DNA of 64,000 nucleotides from Nodularia sphaerocarpa UHCC 0038 (GTDB lineage: Bacteria > Cyanobacteriota > Cyanobacteriia > Cyanobacteriales > Nostocaceae), in NCBI RefSeq assembly GCF_022376295.1, contig NZ_CP060140.1, positions 1,058,356 to 1,122,355 on the forward strand, read 5' to 3'. This document shows, in pieces, positions 54,355 through 61,704 of this stretch; position 1 is the first letter of the stretch, and each line of letters starts with the position of its first letter. The notes beneath the pieces were generated by a model. That model made no database searches, was not told where the DNA came from, and saw only the letters and a list, made by a program, of their open reading frames with translations. The position numbers and the translations under genes are program-made.

Positions 54355-55104
54355 TCAATACTCCCCACTCCCCATTTTTCCAGGGATGACTATGTAACCT
54401 GTGGTGCGATCGCCTAACACTAAGTTACGTTGTTCTCCCCAATACCACCAGTGGGCTGCTACATACGCACAAATTAAGCTATCTAGTTTGTCTTCGGCTG
54501 CTTTGAGTGCTGCGCCTGTTGTGGGGATTTCGGAATTAAACGAACCACAGAGGCGCAGAGTACACAGAGAGGGAGTCAGAGTTGGGAGAATATCGAGAAT
54601 ATAATTTTGCAGTTTAATTAGTTCTAAGCGACGCTCATTGATGCGTCCTTTTTTATATTTTAGGATGCGTTCTAAGTTGAATAAGTTAATTGTTGCTGGA
54701 TGGGGAAAAACTTCTATTTGATATCTTCCCAGTTTTTGGGGATCAATTGTGGGAGCATGAACAAATCCACGGGATTCTAATTCTAAACCAAAGTTGACTG
54801 TGCGTTCTGCAAAGGGTAAATTTTGATTGGCTGGGTAGCATCCGGCGTGATATTTGCCAAAGTATTTGTGTGTGAGTTTATCGGGGAGACGACTCCCGAT
54901 AGCATTGGGGATCAAGGTGGGCGCGTCTACACCAATTATGGCTGGTTCGTTTGCTTCTACAGTTTTATCTATCCAAGTAAGAATATCTGCAATCAATTCT
55001 ATGCGTTCTAAATCTAGTATTTGCAGTTGTCCTTCTATTAATTCTAAGCAGCATAACCCGCTTGGTTGAGATTTCCAGCCTAAATCAACGCCGATAAATT
55101 TCAT
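54355..55104 (-). CDS. DUF429 family protein, 249 aa, with repeat-derived segment
   Basis: It has an RNase H-like fold of unknown function: N-terminal FIGVDLGWKSQPSGLCCLEL, central AIIGVDAPTLIP, and YQIEVFPHPATINLF. C-terminal AAEDKLDSLICAYVAAHWWYWG is the family's closing motif. The peptide LTPSLCTLRLCGSFNSE (about residues 178-194) corresponds to a CACAGAGGCGCAGAG-type dispersed repeat at 54545-54571 that stays in frame. ATG 55104 is the start. The gene is convergent with glgP, and the gap between their stops is 24 bases. Confidence 0.85.
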   Translation of the reverse strand: MKFIGVDLGWKSQPSGLCCLELIEGQLQILDLERIELIADILTWIDKTVEANEPAIIGVDAPTLIPNAIGSRLPDKLTHKYFGKYHAGCYPANQNLPFAERTVNFGLELESRGFVHAPTIDPQKLGRYQIEVFPHPATINLFNLERILKYKKGRINERRLELIKLQNYILDILPTLTPSLCTLRLCGSFNSEIPTTGAALKAAEDKLDSLICAYVAAHWWYWGEQRNLVLGDRTTGYIVIPGKMGSGEY

Positions 55105-55180
55105 TTTTGGAGATTATTTATGTGTGTGCTTATTATTTATGGCATTTTTTCTCAATTTTCTCAGCAATAAGCTCTAATGT

Positions 55181-55206
55181 GACACATCGTCCGTAGACTG
55201 ATAGTC
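55181..55206 (+). promoter_or_regulatory. Two C-box-like operators upstream of the controller gene
   Basis: GACACATCGTC (55181-55191) and GACTGATAGTC (55196-55206) fit the GACNNNNNGTC pattern; the second is a perfect GACT-N3-AGTC C-box. They lie 22-48 bases before the controller ATG. A third copy precedes the methyltransferase gene. Confidence 0.65.
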
Positions 55207-55228
55207 CGTAGACATTCACAATCGGTAC

Positions 55229-55477
55229 ATGAATGAGTCGAAACAAAAGATTCTTTGTGCGTTGGGTTCTCTAGTGAGGAAATACAGAACAGAACAGGGG
55301 ATTTCACAAGAGGAATTAGGACTACGCGCTAACTTAGACCGCACATACATATCCGGCGTGGAACGTGGAGTCAGAAACCCTTCTCTCACTGCTCTGGTAA
55401 GTCTTGCTAATGGCTTAGGGATTAGCGTTTCTATTCTTCTCAAAAACCTAGAAGTAGAAGCAGATAAAATACAGTGA
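55229..55477 (+). CDS. XRE-family controller (C) protein of the restriction-modification system, 82 aa
   Basis: A single HTH_3 domain fills the protein: ALGSLVRKYRTEQGISQEELGLRANLDRTYISGVERGVRNPSLTALVSLANGLGISVSILLK. The size and fold match C proteins that time the expression of restriction enzymes. It binds its own C-boxes just upstream (inferred), activating itself and the downstream nuclease gene and probably repressing the methyltransferase. ATG 55229 is the start. The stop overlaps the nuclease start by four bases (GTGA), giving translational coupling. Confidence 0.85.
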   Translation: MNESKQKILCALGSLVRKYRTEQGISQEELGLRANLDRTYISGVERGVRNPSLTALVSLANGLGISVSILLKNLEVEADKIQ

Positions 55478-56202
55478 ACAACCAAGAAAATTTAGGAGAA
55501 ACAATTCGTCATCAGTTGAATAAAGCCCCAACACAATTGAAAGTCTTTAATTTGTTGTCAGATCAAAAATGGCATTGTCGTGGACATGAAACAAAGGAAA
55601 TTGGATCTGATCAGTATGCTGGTGGGGGTGGTATTCAAGGATTAGAACGTGGAAACAAACAGCGACCTGGACTTGTTATTGAAACTGAAAGTAAATATTG
55701 TGAAATTTGCGGCAAGAAAACAAAGTGGGATCGTTGGACTGGTGAGATAAAATCAGCTAATTCGGCTGCTAACATACCAGCTTCGTTAGTTAAAAGAATT
55801 CTCACATTTTATTCATATATAGCTATCATAGAACAGAGACAACGAGCTGCTCATGAGTTAGTAATTGATCACAGGTTTCCGATGGAGCGTTGGGGAGCCA
55901 GTGAGCCTCCACACTTAAGCTCTATGAGTGAGAATGAAATCAGGCAAAAGTTTCAATTACTGAAGAAAGATACATCTGGTAATCATAATCTTTTGAAATC
56001 TAGAAGTTGTGAGCGTTGTATTAGAACTGGTAAAAGAGGAACACCTTTTGGTATTCATTTTTGGTATAAAGAAGGTGAAGATTGGCCTTCTATACATCAG
56101 CGTGGTGTAGAAGCTGAAGAAGGCTGTATTGGATGTGGCTGGTATGATTTTGCAGCATGGCGTAATGCCCTAAATGAAAAGCTTAATCAATCTGCTCAAT
56201 AA
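55474..56202 (+). CDS. Probable type II restriction endonuclease, HNH-like, 242 aa
   Basis: Position alone (between a C protein and a cytosine methyltransferase) points to the restriction enzyme. The sequence supports it: ELVIDHRFPMERWG followed about 40 residues later by NHNLLKSRSCERC fits a beta-beta-alpha metal (HNH) nuclease with Asp-His and Asn. Further Cys pairs (CEICGKK, CERC, CIGCGW) likely bind a structural zinc. I cannot name the recognition sequence. GTG 55474 is the start. The 3' end overlaps the convergent methyltransferase gene by 20 bases. Confidence 0.75.
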   Translation: MNNQENLGETIRHQLNKAPTQLKVFNLLSDQKWHCRGHETKEIGSDQYAGGGGIQGLERGNKQRPGLVIETESKYCEICGKKTKWDRWTGEIKSANSAANIPASLVKRILTFYSYIAIIEQRQRAAHELVIDHRFPMERWGASEPPHLSSMSENEIRQKFQLLKKDTSGNHNLLKSRSCERCIRTGKRGTPFGIHFWYKEGEDWPSIHQRGVEAEEGCIGCGWYDFAAWRNALNEKLNQSAQ

Positions 56203-57364
56203 TACTAGCTTTAACTAAATTTTGGGGATTAACTGCAATATCATTTAAATAAGGAATAAGTGCATAACCAATACACTCGGCTAAACGTGGTGGGACTGCA
56301 TTACCTATTTGCCACATAGCTTTTTTCATAGTTCCTTCAAAAATAAATGAATCAGGGAATGTCTGCAACCTTGCCATTTCTCGTGCTGAAATTACCCGGT
56401 TTAAATATGGGTGAATATGAGTACCACCATGATTTTCTTTCACAGTCATACTTGGTTTACCAGTATATTGCCGTTTGAAGGCATCTAAAAATTTTTTATA
56501 TAAGGAACCACCAGGGGGAACTTGAGCTAGACGTTCCATATATTCCGGTGAATGTTTAGTCCACTCATGGTTAATCTCCGGTATGGGAGTGTATTCTGGT
56601 AAGTCAGAAATAGCTGACTCAATAGGTTTGTATTCTTCAACGCTTAATTGAGATTTCGGATAAGGGTTTGGCATTCCAAATCTATTAGCAATAAAAATAG
56701 CTCTTGGTCGAATTTGCGGTACTCCATAAGCAGCAGATTCCAGAATTGCCACAGAAATATGAGGATAACCAATAGCTTTAAAAGCTTCAATAATTGCTGT
56801 TTTCACACTTCCTTTTTGAATTGTCAAAATACCTGGGACATTTTCCATCACTACATACCAAGGGCGTATTTCTGAAACAACACGCACAAATTCATAAAAT
56901 AACCGATTGCGAGGATCTTTGGGGTCACGTTTTCCTGCTACTGAAAATCCCTGACATGGTGGACCACCAACAACAACATTTACTTCAGGTGAGCCAATTT
57001 GTTGCAGCCAATCTTGGGCAGAAAATTGTTCAATATCTCCACAGAAGTGATGACATTTTGGAAAATTTTTTTTGTGAGTAGCAGAAGCAATTGGGCTAAT
57101 TTCTACACTAGCTAATGGTGTAAATCCAGCTTGTGATAACCCTTGTGTGATTCCCCCCGCACCACAAAATAGATCCACAAACGTATATTTAGATAATAAA
57201 TTTGGTGGAGAACTAATATCAATAAATTTCTTATATGAATCAGAATTATCTTTATCTAGTTCGCGTTGAATACGCTGATAACGTCCTAACTTTGGCTGCT
57301 TTTGCTTTTTGATAGGATTACGCTCATCCTCATGTGGAAAAAGATCAAGTTGTGTTCCTTGCAT
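56183..57364 (-). CDS. DNA (cytosine-5-)-methyltransferase, 393 aa
   Basis: Cytosine-C5 methyltransferase motifs occur in the standard order: I FVDLFCGAGGITQGLSQAGF (near 62), IV GGPPCQGFSVAGKRDPKDPRNR with the catalytic Cys (near 134), VI VVMENVPGIL, VIII AAYGVPQIRPRAIFIA, IX ISAREMARLQTFPD, X QIGNAVPPRLAECIGYAL. The target-recognition region between VIII and IX (about 225-330) determines specificity, which I cannot read. The N-terminus has a 60-residue Lys/Arg-rich extension. ATG 57364 is the start; a C-box-like operator lies 33 bases upstream. Confidence 0.95.
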   Translation of the reverse strand: MQGTQLDLFPHEDERNPIKKQKQPKLGRYQRIQRELDKDNSDSYKKFIDISSPPNLLSKYTFVDLFCGAGGITQGLSQAGFTPLASVEISPIASATHKKNFPKCHHFCGDIEQFSAQDWLQQIGSPEVNVVVGGPPCQGFSVAGKRDPKDPRNRLFYEFVRVVSEIRPWYVVMENVPGILTIQKGSVKTAIIEAFKAIGYPHISVAILESAAYGVPQIRPRAIFIANRFGMPNPYPKSQLSVEEYKPIESAISDLPEYTPIPEINHEWTKHSPEYMERLAQVPPGGSLYKKFLDAFKRQYTGKPSMTVKENHGGTHIHPYLNRVISAREMARLQTFPDSFIFEGTMKKAMWQIGNAVPPRLAECIGYALIPYLNDIAVNPQNLVKASIIEQID

Positions 57365-57396
57365 TGGATACTTGATATTAACGTCTGGCTAAGTGT

Positions 57397-57407
57397 GACA
57401 TATTGTC
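57397..57407 (-). promoter_or_regulatory. C-box-like operator upstream of the methyltransferase
   Basis: GACATATTGTC is a perfect palindrome of the GACA-N3-TGTC form. With its flank it matches the box before the controller gene (TGTGACAyATyGTC in both). It is 33 bases before the methyltransferase start and suggests control by the same C protein. Confidence 0.6.
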
Positions 57408-57620
57408 TACAATAAATCAAGCATAAGTGATCGTCAAAAGGAAGGGCTAGACTACTGAAAAACATCTATTCTTGTAAGTTTACTGTCCAAAATCCTGGAG
57501 ATGATGACTGATAAAAATCATCACTTAGCAGCCACTTGTCCGAGAAAGTGTCAAAATTGAATGAGTTTTGTAATCGCCACTTTATAGAGGGCGGATTTGA
57601 GATAAATTAAGTTGAAATTT

Positions 57621-58631
57621 ATGGGCAAGCAGCGTATTCTTTCTGGAGTTCAACCAACGGGTAATTACCATCTGGGTAACTACTTGGGAGCCATTCGCAA
57701 CTGGGTAGAAGGTCAGAGCGAATACGATAATTACCTCTTTGTGGCTGATTTGCACGCCATTACAGTCCCACACGACCCCAAACTGTTAGCGTCTGATACT
57801 TATACTCTGGTGGCGCTTTATCTGGCTTGTGGTCTGGATTTAAATCACTCTACTATTTTTGTGCAATCTCACGTCTCTGCCCACAGTGAACTGACTTGGT
57901 TGTTTAATTGCATTACACCTTTAAACTGGTTGCAAGACATGATTCAGTTTAAGGAAAAGGCGATTAAGCAGGGTGAAAATGTGAATGTCGGCTTGTTGGA
58001 CTATCCTGTGCTGATGGCTGCTGATATTTTGCTGTATCAAGCTGATAAAGTGCCAGTGGGTGAAGACCAAAAGCAACATTTGGAATTGACAAGAGATATT
58101 GTTAACAGATTTAATCACCAATTTGGTAAACCTGACCAGCCTGTGATTAAGTTACCAGAGCCTTTAATTCGCAAGGAAGGGGCTAGGGTGATGAGTTTGG
58201 CGGATGGTACGCGTAAAATGTCGAAGTCTGACCCTTCAGATTTAAGCCGGATTAATTTACTAGACCCACCAGAGCAGATTCAATATAAGATTAAGCGCTG
58301 TAAAACTGATCAGGTTCGGGGTTTGACTTTCGATGATCCGGAGCGTCCAGAGTGTAATAACTTGTTAAGTCTGTATATGCTGCTGTCTGGAAAGAAGAAG
58401 GAAGAGGTCGCAGCAGAATGTCAAGATATGGGTTGGGGTCAATTTAAACCTTTGTTGACAGAAACAACAATTAATGCTTTAACGCCTATACAGGAAAAAT
58501 ATCAGGCGGTGATGGCAGATAAAGCTTATCTAGACTCGGTTTTGCGGGAAGGACGGCAAAAAGCTGAGGCGATCGCCAATCAAACTCTCGCAGAGGTAAA
58601 AACTGCTTTGGGCTACACTCTTCCCCTTTAA
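57621..58631 (+). CDS. trpS: Tryptophanyl-tRNA synthetase
   Basis: It is a class I synthetase that charges tRNA-Trp. The HIGH-like motif is PTGNYHLGNYLGA near residue 12, the KMSKS motif is RKMSKSDPSD near 195, and VGEDQKQHLELTRDI near 145 binds substrate. The length of 336 aa is normal. ATG 57621 (MGKQRILSGVQ) is preferred over TTG 57612 because the family begins there. It is a stand-alone gene between the restriction-modification system and metF. Confidence 0.97.
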   Translation: MGKQRILSGVQPTGNYHLGNYLGAIRNWVEGQSEYDNYLFVADLHAITVPHDPKLLASDTYTLVALYLACGLDLNHSTIFVQSHVSAHSELTWLFNCITPLNWLQDMIQFKEKAIKQGENVNVGLLDYPVLMAADILLYQADKVPVGEDQKQHLELTRDIVNRFNHQFGKPDQPVIKLPEPLIRKEGARVMSLADGTRKMSKSDPSDLSRINLLDPPEQIQYKIKRCKTDQVRGLTFDDPERPECNNLLSLYMLLSGKKKEEVAAECQDMGWGQFKPLLTETTINALTPIQEKYQAVMADKAYLDSVLREGRQKAEAIANQTLAEVKTALGYTLPL

Positions 58632-58690
58632 GGGTTTCGCTTTTAGGCATAATTCGTTATAGCCTTGAAGGAAATAGCAACATTAATGTT

Positions 58691-59614
58691 ATGCAGGATA
58701 CCCAAAATCCCACAGTTTTAAATTCCTTTCGTCGCGCCGCGCAAGCCGGCGAATTTTTAGTTACAGCCGAGGTAGCACCCCCCAAAGGGGTAGATGTCAC
58801 ACTCATGATTTCAATGGCGGCGACCCTTAAGGGGAGGGTTCATGCTGTCAATATTACCGATGGTAGCCGCGCCGTATTGCGGATGTCTTCTTTAGTCGCC
58901 TCAGTGATCTTGTTACAAAATGGCATTGAGCCGATTTGTCAGATGGCTTGCCGCGATCGCAATAGAATTGGTTTACAAGCTGATTTAATGGGCGCTCATG
59001 CTTTGGGTATCCGCAACATTTTAGCTTTGACTGGCGACCCAGTGAAAGTAGGCGATCATCCCCATGCTAAAGCCGTATTTGATTTGGAAGCTGTGCGCCT
59101 GCTGCAACTAATTAGGAAGCTGAATCAGGGCGTTGATGATAACGAGAAGCCTCTTCCCGATGGGGCGACTGACTTATTTTCTGGTGCGGCTGTAGATCCG
59201 CAGTCTCCCAGTTGGTCAGGTTTACAAAAGCGATTTGAACGCAAAATTGAAGCAGGAGCGCAGTTTTTTCAAAGTCAGATGATTACAGATTTTGAACGGC
59301 TAGAAAAGTTTATGGACACCGTAGCCGTTAGTTATGAAAAACCAATTTTGGCAGGAATTTTTCTGTTGAAATCGGCAAAAAATGCTCAGTTTATTAATCG
59401 GTGTGTTCCGGGTGTAAATATTCCCCCGCACATTATTGATCGATTAGCAAAAGCAAAAGATCCCCTTGAAGAAGGAATGAAAATTGCGGCCGAACAAGTG
59501 CAAACTGCCCGCCAATTATGCCAAGGTGTCCATATCATGGCTGTAAAACGGGAAGATTTAATTGCACCAATTTTAGATTTGGCGGGAGTTCCACCAGTGA
59601 CAAATGTCAATTAA
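58691..59614 (+). CDS. metF: 5,10-methylenetetrahydrofolate reductase family protein
   Basis: It is a flavin enzyme of the MetF TIM-barrel family that makes 5-methyltetrahydrofolate for methionine synthesis. Motifs seen include VTAEVAPPKG, AVNITDGSRAVLRMSS, PICQMACRDRNRIGLQADLMGAHALGIRNILALTGDP and AGAQFFQSQMITD. At 307 aa it is a typical short bacterial form. ATG 58691 is the start and trpS lies 59 bases upstream. The 3' end of the gene, including the stop, is partly duplicated downstream (59664-59698). Confidence 0.93.
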   Translation: MQDTQNPTVLNSFRRAAQAGEFLVTAEVAPPKGVDVTLMISMAATLKGRVHAVNITDGSRAVLRMSSLVASVILLQNGIEPICQMACRDRNRIGLQADLMGAHALGIRNILALTGDPVKVGDHPHAKAVFDLEAVRLLQLIRKLNQGVDDNEKPLPDGATDLFSGAAVDPQSPSWSGLQKRFERKIEAGAQFFQSQMITDFERLEKFMDTVAVSYEKPILAGIFLLKSAKNAQFINRCVPGVNIPPHIIDRLAKAKDPLEEGMKIAAEQVQTARQLCQGVHIMAVKREDLIAPILDLAGVPPVTNVN

Positions 59615-59698
59615 ATAACCTCCCTCAAACTCTCCCCTCTCCTTACCAAGGAGAGTTACACCCGTGACAAATGTTCACTAAATAACCTGCATCAAACT
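59597..59698. repeat. Imperfect duplication of the metF 3' end
   Basis: GTGACAAATGTCAATTAAAT with AACCTCCCTCAAACTC (59597-59632) is repeated as GTGACAAATGTTCACTAAAT with AACCTGCATCAAACTC (59664-59698) at a 67-bp period. A CTCTCCTTACCAAGGAGAG palindrome lies in the middle. Confidence 0.8.
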
Positions 59699-59726
59699 CC
59701 CCCCTCAATACCTTTCGGTTAAGGGA

Positions 59727-59756
59727 TGTAGAGACGTTCCATCGAACGTCTCTACA
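59727..59756. repeat. Perfect 13-bp-stem hairpin repeat (TGTAGAGACGTTC)
   Basis: TGTAGAGACGTTC (59727-59739) and GAACGTCTCTACA (59744-59756) form a perfect stem with a 4-base CATC loop. It is a common Nostocales dispersed hairpin. Confidence 0.9.
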
Positions 59757-59798
59757 AGGGTTTTCGGCTCAGGAATTTGCTTAACCGAACAGTATTGA

Positions 59799-59845
59799 CT
59801 CTCCCCTCTCCTTACTAAGGAGAGGGGCTGGGGGTGAGGTTCCTT
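59799..59845. repeat. CTCTCCTT...AAGGAGAG palindromic repeat
   Basis: CTCCCCTCTCCTTA and TAAGGAGAGGGG with GGGGTGAGGTTCC form a dispersed palindromic element of the same kind as the repeat inside cbiA. The interval 59615-59962 has no gene apart from these repeats. Confidence 0.75.
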
Positions 59846-59962
59846 TCCCCACTGTTTCACCCGGTGGTGGCTTTTCCAACTCATCCGGGTAGTACAAGCT
59901 CCCATTCTTTTTGATGAGAAAAAATTAAAATAAATAAGCAAGAAGGAAAACAATAAAGTTGT

Positions 59963-61591
59963 ATGTCAACTGAAATTCAGACGGAACTGCATCAAGCAGT
60001 GGAACAGCGTCGCAATTTTGCGATTATTTCTCACCCCGACGCGGGTAAAACTACGCTCACCGAAAAACTACTTTTATACGGGGGTGCTATTCACGAAGCT
60101 GGGGCGGTTAAAGCCCGGAGAGCGCAGCGTAAGGCTACCTCAGACTGGATGGCTATGGAACAACAACGGGGAATTTCTATTACCTCGACAGTGTTACAAT
60201 TTGCCTACCAAAATTGTCAAATCAATTTACTCGATACACCCGGACACCAAGATTTTAGTGAAGATACTTATCGCACTTTAGCAGCCGCAGATAATGCGGT
60301 GATGCTGATTGACGTGGCGAAAGGTTTGGAACCTCAAACGCGGAAGTTATTTGAAGTCTGTAAGTTAAAAGGTTTACCCATCTTTACATTTGTAAATAAA
60401 CTCGACCGTCCAGGAAGGGAACCACTGGAACTGCTGGATGAAATTGAGCAGGAATTAGGTTTACAAACCTATGCAGTTAATTGGCCGATTGGGATGGGCG
60501 ATCGCTTTAAAGGTGTATTTGACCGCCACGAGCAAAAAATTCACTTATTTGAACGCAGCGCCCACGGTAGCCGGGAAGCCCGCGATACGACTGTAGATTT
60601 AGGTGATGCCAAAATTGCTGAACTGCTAGAAGATGAGCTTTACCAGCAACTTAAAGATGACTTAGAACTTTTAGAAGGAGTTGGGCCAGAACTGGATTTG
60701 GACTTGGTACATCAAGGACAAATGACTCCAGTCTTTTTTGGCAGTGCCATGACCAACTTTGGGGTAGAGTTATTCCTGAATTACTTTCTCAAGTATGCTC
60801 TGAAGCCAGGGGCGCATAACAGCACGGTGGGCGAAATTCCTCCCACTTATCCCGACTTTACTGGGTTTGTCTTCAAACTCCAAGCCAATATGGACCCTAA
60901 ACACCGAGATCGCGTCGCATTTATCCGGGTTTGCACAGGAAAGTTTGAAAAAGATATGACAGTCAATCATGCACGCACTGGTAAAGTCGTCCGCCTGTCT
61001 CGTCCACAAAAACTTTTTGCTCAGGAGAGGGAATCCATTGATACAGCTTATCCTGGCGATGTGATCGGTTTGAACAATCCGGGTGTTTTTGCGATTGGTG
61101 ATACCATCTACACAGGGCAGAAGCTGGAATATGAGGGAATTCCCTATTTTTCGCCAGAACTGTTTGCATCTCTGAGAAATCCCAACCCCTCGAAGTTTAA
61201 GCAATTTCAAAAAGGGATTTCGGAATTGCGCGAAGAGGGTGCAGTGCAAATTATGTATTCATCTGATGAAGCCAAACGTGATCCGATTATGGCCGCGGTG
61301 GGTCAGTTGCAGTTTGAAGTGGTGCAGTTTCGCTTGCAAAACGAGTATGGTGTAGAAACCATATTAGAGTTACTGCCCTACAGCGTCGCCCGATGGGTTG
61401 AAGGTGGATGGGAAGCTTTGAATAAAGTGGGACGGATTTTCAATACCACTACTGTCAAAGATAATATGGGACGGCCAGTTTTGCTCTTCCGTAATGAATG
61501 GAATTGCCAACAGTTACAGGGAGATCATCCAGAGTTGAAATTAAGCGCGATCGCCCCGGTGTATTCTGGTCAACAACCAGTGGAGGAATAA
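59963..61591 (+). CDS. prfC: Peptide chain release factor 3
   Basis: RF3 is a GTPase that removes RF1/RF2 from the ribosome after termination. The G1 motif is SHPDAGKTTLTEKLL near residue 23; switch I is QQRGISITST, G3 is DTPGHQDFSEDTYRTL, and G4 is NKLDRPGREP. EF-G-like domains II and III follow, with the RF3-specific FLNYFLKYALKPGAH stretch and a C-terminal QLQFEVVQFRLQNEYG. The length of 542 aa is normal. ATG 59963 is the start. Confidence 0.97.
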   Translation: MSTEIQTELHQAVEQRRNFAIISHPDAGKTTLTEKLLLYGGAIHEAGAVKARRAQRKATSDWMAMEQQRGISITSTVLQFAYQNCQINLLDTPGHQDFSEDTYRTLAAADNAVMLIDVAKGLEPQTRKLFEVCKLKGLPIFTFVNKLDRPGREPLELLDEIEQELGLQTYAVNWPIGMGDRFKGVFDRHEQKIHLFERSAHGSREARDTTVDLGDAKIAELLEDELYQQLKDDLELLEGVGPELDLDLVHQGQMTPVFFGSAMTNFGVELFLNYFLKYALKPGAHNSTVGEIPPTYPDFTGFVFKLQANMDPKHRDRVAFIRVCTGKFEKDMTVNHARTGKVVRLSRPQKLFAQERESIDTAYPGDVIGLNNPGVFAIGDTIYTGQKLEYEGIPYFSPELFASLRNPNPSKFKQFQKGISELREEGAVQIMYSSDEAKRDPIMAAVGQLQFEVVQFRLQNEYGVETILELLPYSVARWVEGGWEALNKVGRIFNTTTVKDNMGRPVLLFRNEWNCQQLQGDHPELKLSAIAPVYSGQQPVEE

Positions 61592-61704
61592 TTCACTTGA
61601 TTTGATGGGACTAACCGGGTGCAATTAATGTCCACGGCATTCAAGATTCGCGCTCTTTGTACCACCGTGGATCAGTTAGTAGACATTGGAGTGCCAAAAT
61701 TTCT

